A DNA stretch of 19,213 nt from CAZPUI01 sp964415525 (GCA_964415525.1 CAYQAS010000082.1:1-19213), one strand, 5' to 3'; counted from the first letter of the stretch, positions 1-6,725 are shown. Translations and numbers: made by a program. The notes: a model not told the origin generated them from the sequence alone.

Positions 1-553
1 CCAGCACCAGCACATCGGGCTCTTTCAGCCAGGCCTGGGCCAGGGCCACCCGCTTGCGCCAGCCGCCGGAGAGGCTCGCCACGGGCACATCGAGGTCCAT
101 CAGCCCCCACTGGTAGGCGCCAGCCTTGAGGCGCGGCTCCACGTCCCAGCCCCAATGGTGCAGCTTGTGCTCGAGGTTCTCGAGTTCGTCGTGGAGGCGG
201 GTCTCCGCATCGCCTGCGGCGCCGTGCAGGGCCTCCAGCACCTCGTGGTGCCGCGCCAACAACGCCCGGTGATCGGCAAGCGCCTCCATCAGCGCCTCCC
301 GCACCGTGGCGCCTTCAGCAAAGAACGGCTCCTGGCTCAAGCGGGAGATGCGCTGCCCTTGGGTGATGACCACCTCGCCTGTGTCCGGGGTGTCCTCTCC
401 GGAAAGCAGCTTGAAGAGGGTGCTCTTGCCCGCGCCGTTGCGGCCGATCAGACCGACCTTCTCCCCCTGCATGAGCCCGAAGGAGAGGTTCTCCAGGATC
501 GGCTGGGCCCCGAAGGCCTTGGACACATTCACCAGACTGAGAGCGACGGGCAT
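1..553 (-). CDS. ABC-F family ATPase (Uup-like), 5' part only
   Basis: This is the N-terminal 184 residues of an ATP-binding cassette protein whose 3' end lies beyond the left edge. Visible motifs are Walker A GRNGAGKST (residues 37-45), a Q-loop glutamine (LSQEP, Q74) and the signature LSGGW (161-165), followed by the start of Walker B (DVLVL). No membrane segment is seen. A glutamate- and histidine-rich helical stretch (about 95-135) sits between Q-loop and signature, as in Uup-type ABC-F proteins. ABC-F proteins are soluble twin-ATPase factors that act on ribosomes; Uup is also linked to DNA-related phenotypes. The ATG at 553 is preceded by GGAGG at 5-nt spacing. The gene diverges from the DUF2164 gene. 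ABC family is certain; the Uup subtype is inferred from the LSGGW form of the signature. The second ATPase half is not visible. Confidence 0.9.
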   Translation of the reverse strand, partial: MPVALSLVNVSKAFGAQPILENLSFGLMQGEKVGLIGRNGAGKSTLFKLLSGEDTPDTGEVVITQGQRISRLSQEPFFAEGATVREALMEALADHRALLARHHEVLEALHGAAGDAETRLHDELENLEHKLHHWGWDVEPRLKAGAYQWGLMDLDVPVASLSGGWRKRVALAQAWLKEPDVLVL

Positions 554-664
554 CGAGCCTCCGACCCTCCAGTCTACGGGATGCGAGGCGTGCTCACAGA
601 TCGCCTTGAGCTTCAAGGCTGCCTTCCTCGTTCAAAGCCCCGCAGAATGGCGGAGGAGACCGCC

Positions 665-964
665 ATGGAGATCAAGCTGGGCAAGGACACGGAGCAGCGG
701 CTGGTGGGTTCGCTCCAGCGCTATCTCTCGGAAAACTTCGAAGGCGAGATCGGCGAACTGAAGGCCGGGCTCTGCCTGCGTTTCATCGTCGAGGAAATCG
801 GCCCCGCGATCTATCACCAGGCCATCAGTGATGCCCAGACCTACTTCCAGGAGCGGACGGCGGATCTTGAGAACGTCTGCTTCGTTCAGGAAGGGAACTA
901 CTGGAAGAAGGAAGGCGCCCGGAAGGCGGCACCCGCGGCGCGGCGCTCGCCCTTCCGGCGCTGA
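665..964 (+). CDS. DUF2164 family protein, 99 aa
   Basis: A small soluble protein matching the DUF2164 family. The core reads IKLGKDTEQRLVGSLQRY near the N-terminus, then EIGELKAGLCLRF (28-40), EEIGPAIYHQAISDAQ (43-58) and YFQERTADLE (60-69), the conserved order of this family. Family function is unknown. The last 18 residues are a basic, alanine-rich tail (KKEGARKAAPAARRSPFRR) that looks like a lineage-specific extension. The start at 665 is chosen because GGAGGAG (652-658) lies 6 nt upstream; an in-frame ATG at 647 has no such site. The stop is one base away from the end of the convergent gene at 966-1412. Confident in family; no function assigned. Confidence 0.85.
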   Translation: MEIKLGKDTEQRLVGSLQRYLSENFEGEIGELKAGLCLRFIVEEIGPAIYHQAISDAQTYFQERTADLENVCFVQEGNYWKKEGARKAAPAARRSPFRR

Positions 965-965
965 C

Positions 966-1412
966 CTATTCCGCCCAGGAGAGGCTGTCCGCCTTGGCCT
1001 GGTAGTGGGAACCGAGCCCCCGGGTAACGGCCTCCCGCGCCAGGGCCAGGGCCCCCGCAAAGTCGCCCAGTTCACTGCGCGCCTGAATGCCCCGCTCGAA
1101 GCAGGTCATGGCCGCGATCATCGAGGCGCCCTGGTGCGGGAATTCCGTTTCCAGGTCCACCAGCAGGGCAAGTGCCTCGACCACCGCGGCATCGCAGGCC
1201 TCCCAGGCCCCCCGCTGGGCTTCGGCCTCCGCCAGCAGGTCGAAGAGCACCGCCCGCACCGCCCGAGGCAGGCTGTCCTGCCGATCCAGCGTGCTGAGCA
1301 AGTAGCGCCGGGCGTTGTCGGGGCCGCTGAAGGAAGCCTCCCGATGCCCGGACAGGAGATCCTCCAGGATCTCAGGGACTCGCTTGCGGACGTATTCGGT
1401 GCGCTTGGCCAT
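966..1412 (-). CDS. Hypothetical TPR-like helical protein, 148 aa
   Basis: I do not recognise a named family. The 148-residue product appears all-helical and soluble. Residues about 103-137 (CFERGIQARSELGDFAGALA then LAREAV) fit the spacing of a tetratricopeptide repeat, with G, A and A at the usual packing positions. An N-terminal basic segment (MAKRTEYVRKRV) precedes it. ATG at 1412 has TTGGAG five bases upstream. A GC-rich hairpin (1428-1449) sits immediately before that ribosome site, so expression may depend on readthrough or on a promoter in the 132-nt gap after guaA. The 3' end abuts the DUF2164 gene convergently, with one base between stop codons. Probably a real gene from codon pattern and ribosome site; TPR assignment is tentative. 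Confidence 0.7.
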   Translation of the reverse strand: MAKRTEYVRKRVPEILEDLLSGHREASFSGPDNARRYLLSTLDRQDSLPRAVRAVLFDLLAEAEAQRGAWEACDAAVVEALALLVDLETEFPHQGASMIAAMTCFERGIQARSELGDFAGALALAREAVTRGLGSHYQAKADSLSWAE

Positions 1413-1427
1413 GATGGCTCCAACAAC

Positions 1428-1449
1428 GGGGCCCCCGATTGGGGGCCCC
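1428..1449 (-). terminator. GC-rich hairpin after guaA, just upstream of the 148-aa gene
   Basis: A perfect 9-bp stem, GGGGCCCCC (1428-1436) with GGGGGCCCC (1441-1449), and a 4-nt loop. On the minus strand it is followed by GTTGTTGG, a weak T-tract, so it may terminate guaA transcripts inefficiently or act as an attenuator for the next gene. Confidence 0.55.
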
Positions 1450-1505
1450 TGAAGGCAATACAGAGGTAGATCCAGGTAATGAGCCGGTGTGGGTGCCCCG
1501 CTTCA

Positions 1506-1524
1506 AAGGCTCCGCGGGAGCCTT
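1506..1524 (-). terminator. Hairpin 20 nt after the guaA stop
   Basis: An 8-bp stem, AAGGCTCC (1506-1513) with GGAGCCTT (1517-1524), around a 3-nt loop. No T-run follows on the minus strand, so it is either a weak terminator or a 3'-end stabilising hairpin. It is the first of two hairpins in the guaA 3' gap. Confidence 0.4.
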
Positions 1525-1544
1525 CTACGCGACCCACATCCGGT

Positions 1545-3077
1545 TCATTCGTATTCGATCGTCGCGGGCGGCTTCGAGGTGATGTCGAAGACCACCCGGT
1601 TGATGCCCTTCACCTCGTTCACGATGCGGTTAGCGCAGCGTTCGAGCAGGTCGTGCGGTAGGCGTGCCCAATCGGCGGTCATAAAGTCCTCCGAGCACAC
1701 CGCGCGCAGGGCGCACATGTATTCATAGGTCCGCTCGTCGCCCATGATGCCCACCGTCTGCACCGGCAGCAGCACCGCGAAGGCCTGGCTGGTGAGCTTA
1801 TACCAGCCGCTCTGTTTGAGTTCCTGGATGAAGATGGCGTCGGCGTTCTGGAGGATTTTCACGCGCTCCGGCGTGATGGCGCCGGGTAGACGCACAGCGA
1901 GGCCGGGCCCCGGGAAGGGATGTCGCTGCACCATGTCCTCGGGAAGTCCGAGGGCCACGCCCACGCGACGGACTTCATCCTTGAAGAGCTCCCGAAGGGG
2001 CTCCACCAGCTGCATGTTCATGCGCTCCGGAAGGCCGCCCACGTTGTGGTGCGACTTCACGAGGATCGCGCCACCGATGCCGCTGGACTCGATGACATCC
2101 GGATAGAGCGTGCCCTGGCCGAGGAACTTGGCGTTCGTAGCCTTCGCCTCCTTCTCGAAGATTTCGACGAAGACGCGACCGATGATCTTGCGCTTCTGCT
2201 CGGGATCCGTGACCCCTGCCAGCTGGCTGAGGAAGGGCTCCGAAGCGTCCACCCAGTTCACATTCAAGTCAAAGGGCGCGAAGGCCTCCTGCACCTGAAC
2301 CATCTCGTCCTTACGCATGAGACCAGTGTCCACGAAGACACAGGTCAGGCGCTTGCCGATGGCCTTGTGGAGCAAGAGCGCCGCCACGCTGGAATCCACA
2401 CCACCCGAGAGGCCGAGCACCACGGTGCCGTCCTCGCCGATTTGACGGCGAATGTCCTGAACCTTCTCCTCGATGAAGTGGCCGGCATTCCAGTCCAGCT
2501 TCATGTCACAGGCGCGAAGGAAGTTGAGCAGCACGGCATTCCCGTGCTGGCTGTGCGTCACTTCGGGATGGAACTGGATGCCGTAGCGACGCAGCCCTTT
2601 GTGCTCCATGGCCGCCACAGGCACGTCGGGAGTGCTCGCGGTGACGACATAGCCTTCCGGAGCCTTCTCAACGTGGTCGCCGTGACTCATCCACACCGTC
2701 TGCTCGGCTTCCAATCCCTTGAACAGAAGGCTCTCGGCCCCCGTAGTTCGGATGACCGCCTTGCCATATTCGCGCTTGGTGGCGCGATGGATCTGACCCC
2801 CGAAGTTGCGAGCCATGAGCTGCTGTCCGTAGCAGATGCCGAAAACAGGCACGCCCAGTTCGAAGATGGCGGGGTCGATATCGGGCGCACCCGACTCCAA
2901 CACGGAGTTCGGACCACCTGAGAGGATCACGCCCTTGAGGTCGTCGCCTGCGATCTCCATGGCCTTGGCATCCGGTCCATGGACGAGTCCGAACGCGCCG
3001 AGTTCCCGCAGCCGCCGAGTGATCAGCCGGGTGTACTGGCTGCCATAGTCGAGAATGGCGATGCGTTCATGGTGCAT
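1545..3077 (-). CDS. guaA: GMP synthase (glutamine-hydrolysing)
   Basis: Converts XMP to GMP with glutamine and ATP, the last step of guanine nucleotide synthesis, in the cytosol. The 510-residue length is typical. The N-terminal class I glutamine amidotransferase domain has its catalytic cysteine in GICYGQQLMA (C82) and the His/Glu pair in FHPEVTHS (H170, E172). The ATP pyrophosphatase domain starts with the P-loop LSGGVDSS (223-230). The C-terminus ends DITSKPPATIEYE, the hallmark GuaA dimerisation tail. ATG at 3077 has GGAGGT just upstream. It follows fliN by 53 nt on the same strand, so it may be partly co-transcribed with the flagellar genes. A small CCGGT/ACCGG hairpin (3092-3105) lies directly before the ribosome site. 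Two hairpins follow the stop. Identification is secure. Confidence 0.98.
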   Translation of the reverse strand: MHHERIAILDYGSQYTRLITRRLRELGAFGLVHGPDAKAMEIAGDDLKGVILSGGPNSVLESGAPDIDPAIFELGVPVFGICYGQQLMARNFGGQIHRATKREYGKAVIRTTGAESLLFKGLEAEQTVWMSHGDHVEKAPEGYVVTASTPDVPVAAMEHKGLRRYGIQFHPEVTHSQHGNAVLLNFLRACDMKLDWNAGHFIEEKVQDIRRQIGEDGTVVLGLSGGVDSSVAALLLHKAIGKRLTCVFVDTGLMRKDEMVQVQEAFAPFDLNVNWVDASEPFLSQLAGVTDPEQKRKIIGRVFVEIFEKEAKATNAKFLGQGTLYPDVIESSGIGGAILVKSHHNVGGLPERMNMQLVEPLRELFKDEVRRVGVALGLPEDMVQRHPFPGPGLAVRLPGAITPERVKILQNADAIFIQELKQSGWYKLTSQAFAVLLPVQTVGIMGDERTYEYMCALRAVCSEDFMTADWARLPHDLLERCANRIVNEVKGINRVVFDITSKPPATIEYE

Positions 3078-3130
3078 GTAGACCTCCGGAGCCGGTCAAA
3101 ACCGGAATCCCTCAGTCTACAGGAGCCGGG

Positions 3131-3439
3131 TCAGACCTTCTTGCTCGGGTCGACGATCTCCACGATGCGAAGGCCCAGGGTGTCCTCCAGCACGGTCACT
3201 TCACCCCGCATCACGGAGCGCCCCTTGCAGACCACTTCCATGGGCTCACCCGCACTCTTGCGTAGCTCCACCACGGAACCCACCTCCAAATCCAGGAGGT
3301 CTCGAATGGTCATTCGCGCCTGCCCCAGCTGGATTTCCAACCTGAGCCGCGTATCGATGAACGGCATCATCTCTGTCACCACCTGTTCGAAGGTGACCGT
3401 CCGTTCCGTCTCTAGCTTCTCCTGTCGCCGGGCAACCAC
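3131..3439 (-). CDS. fliN: Flagellar motor switch protein FliN
   Basis: FliN is part of the cytoplasmic C-ring of the flagellar motor and binds FliM, FliH and CheY-P for switching and export. The 102-residue product is essentially one SpoA domain: MPFIDTRLRLEIQLGQARM, then TIRDLLDLEVGSVVEL, then a GEVTVLEDTLGLRIVEI terminal strand set. It lacks the long acidic N-terminal extension found in many FliN proteins. The start is GTG at 3439: an in-frame stop lies six codons upstream, and GAGAGGT sits about 8 nt before the GTG. It lies 68 nt downstream of fliL and 53 nt upstream of guaA. In most genomes fliM separates fliL and fliN; here there is no room for it. FliN versus another short SpoA protein is decided by the fliL neighbour. 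Confidence 0.9.
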   Translation of the reverse strand: MVARRQEKLETERTVTFEQVVTEMMPFIDTRLRLEIQLGQARMTIRDLLDLEVGSVVELRKSAGEPMEVVCKGRSVMRGEVTVLEDTLGLRIVEIVDPSKKV

Positions 3440-3507
3440 GGGTTCGACCTCTCGTCAGTGCAGCGTCGAGCATCGGACGCGGAGCGAATGCAATGCAACC
3501 CCTGTGC

Positions 3508-4182
3508 CTAGTCCTGGATACCCCAGTCGACCACCAGCACATCCTTGATGGGCTTCTTGGGTTTCTTGGTCTTGGGATCCTCTTTCTCGCCTGGCTTCGG
3601 AGGCTTGGGAGCGAACTTCGCGTTCAATTTCTCCTTCAACTCCACCCGCAGAGACTCTCGAAATTCCAAATCCCGGGCCTCCTCAACAGTCTTTCCCGAA
3701 AGGGTCTCAAGCACCATGGCCCGGATCTGACTGTTCTCCACAGAGGGTTTATCTCCTGCCGCCAGTTTGCCCAGATCTGGATCGCGAAAGAGGATATGCA
3801 GTTCGCACTTCAGGAATGCATTTCGCCGAGGGCCTTCGAGATTCACGATGGGACGTAATACCAACACTGCCACTCCAGCGGCCCCGCCACCCCCATGCCC
3901 ACCGCCAGCAGCGGCATGGGCATCTTCCTCGTCCTCATCGTCTCCATGGTCGGCTGCCTTCGCTGTGGCGTGTCCATCGCCCTCAGGGGCATGAGCACCC
4001 TTCCCTCCTTCTTCCTTACCCTTGGCGGCTTCTGCCTGGACGGCTTCCGCCTTCTTCGCCTTGCTCTTCATAAACCACATGACGCCATAACCGCCGCCAC
4101 CCACCAATAACAGCCCTAGGACCCCCATGATGAGCATCTTCATCATCGAGCCCCCTTTCTTGCCTCCTTCGCCTTCTGACAT
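3508..4182 (-). CDS. fliL: Flagellar basal body-associated protein FliL
   Basis: FliL is a single-pass inner-membrane protein that rings the stator units and supports motor torque. The 224-residue product has a short cytoplasmic N-terminus, one membrane helix (about 13-38, Gly-rich) and a long low-complexity linker (about 40-103) rich in Ala, His, Gly and acidic residues. The FliL domain follows (about 104-224: LVLRPIVNLEGPRRNAFLKC, then VEEARDLEFRESLRVELKEK). A Lys/Pro-rich insertion (191-212) separates the last helix from the terminal strand KDVLVVDWGIQD. The start MSEGEGG at 4182 is chosen because GGAGG (4189-4193) lies 6 nt upstream; a longer frame to 4269 has no such support. It is the first gene of a fliL-fliN(-guaA) run with a 384-bp upstream gap. 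Confidence 0.92.
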   Translation of the reverse strand: MSEGEGGKKGGSMMKMLIMGVLGLLLVGGGGYGVMWFMKSKAKKAEAVQAEAAKGKEEGGKGAHAPEGDGHATAKAADHGDDEDEEDAHAAAGGGHGGGGAAGVAVLVLRPIVNLEGPRRNAFLKCELHILFRDPDLGKLAAGDKPSVENSQIRAMVLETLSGKTVEEARDLEFRESLRVELKEKLNAKFAPKPPKPGEKEDPKTKKPKKPIKDVLVVDWGIQD

Positions 4183-4566
4183 CCCGAGCCTCCGGCATCC
4201 ATTCCATTGGCCTCTTCGTCCAAACAGAAGGCTCACTAAAGAATGCAGCCCCACCCCTGTTCCCACCAACCCAGGAGCTCAACACAAAACAGAAAAAGCC
4301 CCATTGCGATCCATTAATAATATCCTCCGGTATTGAATTTTATATGGAACCCTCTCTGCAATCCACATCCCTAGGCAAGCCGATTCCGCAATCGCCAACA
4401 GACCTTCCAACACAGCCAGCCGCTATCGACACCATAAAAATTTTTTATTCGTCCTTCAGACACTATCCCACCCATAGCACAACCAAATACACGCATTTCA
4501 AACAGTTTCTAAACACAACAAGGGCCCAGTCACCTGGGCCCCTTCGATTCATGCATGTAGGCAAAA
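4183..4566. other. AT-richer intergenic region between HU gene and fliL
   Basis: A 384-bp gap holding the HU terminator (4522-4541) and presumably the fliL promoter. On the minus strand I see a TATAAA box (4340s) without a convincing -35, a GTCGATAG element (4423-4430) loosely like a sigma-28 -10, and a short AT palindrome (about 4434-4447, A and T runs). A ribosome site GGAGG (4324-4328) precedes an 11-codon frame (4279-4314) encoding MDRNGAFSVLC. Plus-strand reading frames here lack ribosome sites and gene-like composition. No recognised riboswitch is seen. Confidence 0.5.
4522..4541 (-). terminator. Rho-independent terminator of the HU gene
   Basis: An 8-bp stem, GGGCCCAG (4522-4529) with CTGGGCCC (4534-4541), and a TCAC loop on the plus strand. 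On the minus strand it is followed by a T-rich tail (TTGTTGTGTTT). It lies 25 nt after the HU stop. Confidence 0.8.
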
Positions 4567-4863
4567 CTATTTCTTGCCCTTTACCTTCTTGCCGTTGACA
4601 TCGTCAGCCAGCTTCTTACCCGGCTTGAACTTCGCAACCTTCTTGGCCGCAATCTTGATCTTCTGGCCATCACGGGGATTTCGACCCGTGCGAGGACCAC
4701 GCGTGGCAACTGAGAAGGTCCCGAACCCAACCAGGGTCACTTTGTCGCCAGCGCGGAGGGCGGCCCCCACAGATAGAATGAACGTATCCAAGGCCGCAGC
4801 GGCCTTGGACTTGTTGATCTCGGCCTTTTCGGCGATGGCAGCGATCAGTTCGGCCTTGTTCAT
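4567..4863 (-). CDS. HU family DNA-binding protein
   Basis: A histone-like protein that binds and bends DNA as a dimer and compacts the nucleoid. The 98-residue product begins MNKAELIAAIAEKAEINKSK, carries the family core LVGFGTFSVATRGPRTGRNP (about 44-63, with the proline-bearing arm RNPRDG that inserts in the minor groove) and continues IKIAAKKVAKFKPGKKL. A short lysine-rich tail (VNGKKVKGKK) extends past the usual end. HU rather than IHF is favoured by the N-terminus, but this is not proven. ATG at 4863 has GGAGG (4869-4873) 5 nt upstream; a longer frame to 4983 is not supported. Two candidate promoters and an inverted repeat precede it, and a terminator follows. It is transcribed alone. 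Confidence 0.95.
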   Translation of the reverse strand: MNKAELIAAIAEKAEINKSKAAAALDTFILSVGAALRAGDKVTLVGFGTFSVATRGPRTGRNPRDGQKIKIAAKKVAKFKPGKKLADDVNGKKVKGKK

Positions 4864-4880
4864 GGATTCCTCCAAAGTTG

Positions 4881-4895
4881 GGGAGTTATACTCCC
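4881..4895. promoter_or_regulatory. Inverted repeat over the proximal HU promoter
   Basis: GGGAGT (4881-4886) and ACTCCC (4890-4895) flank TAT. On the minus strand this palindrome contains the -10-like TATAAC (4885-4890), paired with TTGGTC (4909-4914) at 18-bp spacing. The start point would fall near 4878, giving a leader of about 15 nt that holds the ribosome site. The overlap suggests an operator. Computed by eye only. Confidence 0.4.
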
Positions 4896-5006
4896 GGGAA
4901 GTGACAGAGACCAAGTCATCACATGGGAAACGAGTGGTATCAAGAGACGAGAGGGATGAACCTCCGCCAACCCCTATGAACACTATGCATTCAATAAACT
5001 GGATGC

Positions 5007-5035
5007 AGCATATGTTTCGAATCCAGTGCCGTCAA
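5007..5035 (-). promoter_or_regulatory. Sigma-70-like distal promoter of the HU gene
   Basis: On the minus strand TTGACG (5030-5035) and TATGCT (5007-5012) are spaced by 17 bp. Nine A residues (5048-5056) begin 12 bp upstream of the -35, where an UP element would lie. The leader would be about 135 nt. Confidence 0.55.
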
Positions 5036-5241
5036 GGCTTCGCGTTCTTTTTTTTTCTCAAATCCACATTCCCAGGGCATTCAGGAGTACCCAAGGTGAC
5101 CAAACCCCCTGTCCCTGCGGAATGCAACTATTACGAATGAACCAGATGCAGCAACACCGCCATTCAGCCAGATACAGGACACTCCAAATCCAAGCCAGCA
5201 GCTCATCCCCGCATCAGGACCTGCCTCTCTCCCAGAACCGA

Positions 5242-5247
5242 TAGAAT
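5242..5247 (+). promoter_or_regulatory. -10-like TAGAAT directly before truA
   Basis: TAGAAT ends 6 nt before the truA ATG, so a transcript starting at normal distance would begin at the ATG itself. No Shine-Dalgarno site precedes this ATG, and no good -35 is present at 16-19 bp. Suggests leaderless expression. Confidence 0.3.
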
Positions 5248-5253
5248 CGCGCC

Positions 5254-6060
5254 ATGCCGATTCCCTATTTCCTCCGCCTCGCCTACATCGGAACCCGGTT
5301 CCACGGATGGCAGATCCAGACTTCGCTCCGAAGCGTCCAGGGCGACCTATGGAAGGCCTTGCAGAAGCTCGATCCCATCGCACCCATTCCACAAGGAACA
5401 GGCCGCACGGATTCAGGAGTGCACGCCAGGGCTCAGGGGGTCCTGATCCACACGTCCCGCGAATGGGAAGACTACCGGTTGCTGGCGGCACTCAACGCCC
5501 ACCTCCCGGAGGATGTCCGCGTCATGCAAGCCCGATTGGCCCCCGAGGGATTCTGGCCCCGCCAGCACGCCGTAGCCAAACGATATGCGTACCGCCTGAG
5601 CGAAGGCCCGGCAGAGGATCCCTTTACCCGAGACACACGGTGGCATGTTCGCGGCGCCACTCCGCTCAATCGGGAAGCCATGACTCACGCCGCGACCCAT
5701 TACCTGGGTTGTCAAGATTTCGCGAGCTTCCGACACCACGACTGCGCCTCTGAAACCACGATTCGGACCATCCATACCGTGCGATTCGTCGACGACGGCC
5801 CACGCCTCGACCTCATTTTCGAAGGGGATCGTTTCCTCATGCACCAGGTCCGAATTCTGGCAGGGACCCTGGTGGAGGTCGGCAAGGGAAGGCGCACCCC
5901 AGAGCAGGTCCCCGGGATGCTCGCCGCCCGCAGTCGGAGCGCCGCGGGTCCCACGGCGCCTCCTCACGGCCTATGTATGGAGGAAGTCTGGTATCAGCCA
6001 CGTTGGGGTGTGGGTGATCCTTCCCCCTGGCCGGACACGAAGGAACGGCGCGAAAGCTAG
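5254..6060 (+). CDS. truA: tRNA pseudouridine(38-40) synthase TruA
   Basis: Isomerises uridines 38-40 of the anticodon arm of many tRNAs to pseudouridine. The 268-residue length fits the family. The N-terminal strand YFLRLAYIGTRFHGWQIQ (5-22) is followed by the catalytic motif GRTDSGVHARAQ (50-61) with nucleophile D53. YLGCQDFASFRHH, SETTIRTIHTVRF and GDRFLMHQVRILAGTLVEVGKG, the conserved C-terminal signatures, all appear in order. The start MPIPYFLRLAYIGT matches the usual TruA beginning, though no Shine-Dalgarno site is visible. A -10-like TAGAAT six bases upstream suggests a leaderless mRNA. The stop TAG (6058-6060) overlaps the stop of the convergent queE gene within a shared CTAG. Identification is secure. 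Confidence 0.97.
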   Translation: MPIPYFLRLAYIGTRFHGWQIQTSLRSVQGDLWKALQKLDPIAPIPQGTGRTDSGVHARAQGVLIHTSREWEDYRLLAALNAHLPEDVRVMQARLAPEGFWPRQHAVAKRYAYRLSEGPAEDPFTRDTRWHVRGATPLNREAMTHAATHYLGCQDFASFRHHDCASETTIRTIHTVRFVDDGPRLDLIFEGDRFLMHQVRILAGTLVEVGKGRRTPEQVPGMLAARSRSAAGPTAPPHGLCMEEVWYQPRWGVGDPSPWPDTKERRES

Positions 6061-6725
6061 ACGCCCCGCATCTCTGGTGGCCAGACCAGCTTGTGAAGCT
6101 GCAGCTGAAACCGCACGGGAAGACCATCCGCGATGATCTGTTCCGCCAGCCAGCGCGGGTCCAACCCGGGTGTCACCGGGCTGAAGAGCACCGTCAGGCG
6201 GTTCCAGGCACCCCTGGCCTCGCACCAAGCGCGGGCCCAGTGATAGTCCGACTCACTGGTGAGCACGAACTTCAGCTCATCCTGCCCAGGCACCATCCAG
6301 TCGAGATTGCCCTCCAACCAACGCCCCTCTTCACCACTGCCAGGCGTCTTCCGGTCCACAATCTTCACGACCTCCCGTGGAACCCGCGCCAGATCGTGGC
6401 TGCCGGCTGTCTCCAGAGCCACCTCGTACCCGAGGTCGTGGAGACGCCGTAAGAGATCCGGTGCCTCCGCCTGTGCCAAGGGCTCCCCGCCCGTGAGTTC
6501 CACGAAGGCCGCTTCGGGCCCCGCCTGCGGCTTTCCCATTCGCGCCGCGATATGCTGCACCAGGGCATCCATCTCCCAGGATTCTCCCCCCTGGAAGGCA
6601 TAGGTGGTGTCGCAGAAGGTGCAGCGGAGCGGGCAACCGACCAGACGGATGAAGCAGCACCGCCGCCCAGCGCGGGTACCCTCGCCTTGGATGGAATCGA
6701 AGATCTCATAGACGCGAAGACTCAC
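6057..6725 (-). CDS. queE: 7-carboxy-7-deazaguanine synthase QueE (radical SAM)
   Basis: QueE turns 6-carboxy-5,6,7,8-tetrahydropterin into 7-carboxy-7-deazaguanine, the ring-contraction step of queuosine synthesis, with a [4Fe-4S] cluster and S-adenosylmethionine. The cluster motif is C31-x3-C35-x2-C38 in GCPLRCTFCDT. The substrate motif IQGEG (12-16) and the SAM motif ELTGGEPLAQ are also present. The product is 222 residues from the GTG at 6725, which has GGAG five bases upstream and gives the usual beginning MSLRVYEIFDSIQGEG. An in-frame ATG at 6749 would add eight residues without a ribosome site. The GTG almost touches the TGA of the upstream SDR gene, implying translational coupling. 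No other queuosine gene is in the window. Confidence 0.93.
   Translation of the reverse strand: MSLRVYEIFDSIQGEGTRAGRRCCFIRLVGCPLRCTFCDTTYAFQGGESWEMDALVQHIAARMGKPQAGPEAAFVELTGGEPLAQAEAPDLLRRLHDLGYEVALETAGSHDLARVPREVVKIVDRKTPGSGEEGRWLEGNLDWMVPGQDELKFVLTSESDYHWARAWCEARGAWNRLTVLFSPVTPGLDPRWLAEQIIADGLPVRFQLQLHKLVWPPEMRGV

Larger units (their letters stand above)
4864..5253. other. Intergenic region between HU gene and truA (divergent)
   Basis: A 390-bp gap. The HU side holds a proximal promoter with a palindrome (4881-4914) and a distal promoter (5007-5035), with a nine-base T run (5048-5056) read as an A-tract on the minus strand. The truA side holds only a -10-like TAGAAT (5242-5247). I find no coding frame with a ribosome site. 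Confidence 0.5.

Noticed and set aside
1920..2921. 333-codon plus-strand frame antisense to guaA
   Set aside because: guaA is beyond doubt on the minus strand. The plus frame has shadow-type composition rich in His, Leu and Glu.
4183..4330. Cyclic-di-GMP riboswitch before fliL
   Set aside because: The conserved GEMM core and tetraloop-receptor elements are not present on the minus strand.
4344..4598. 84-codon plus-strand frame between fliL and the HU gene
   Set aside because: It has no ribosome site, reads through the HU terminator and into the HU 3' end, and has Ser/Thr/Pro-rich composition without a recognisable fold.
5048..5056. Nine-T run as a terminator on the plus strand
   Set aside because: No stem precedes it, and no plus-strand gene ends nearby. 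It is better read as an A-tract upstream of the distal HU promoter.
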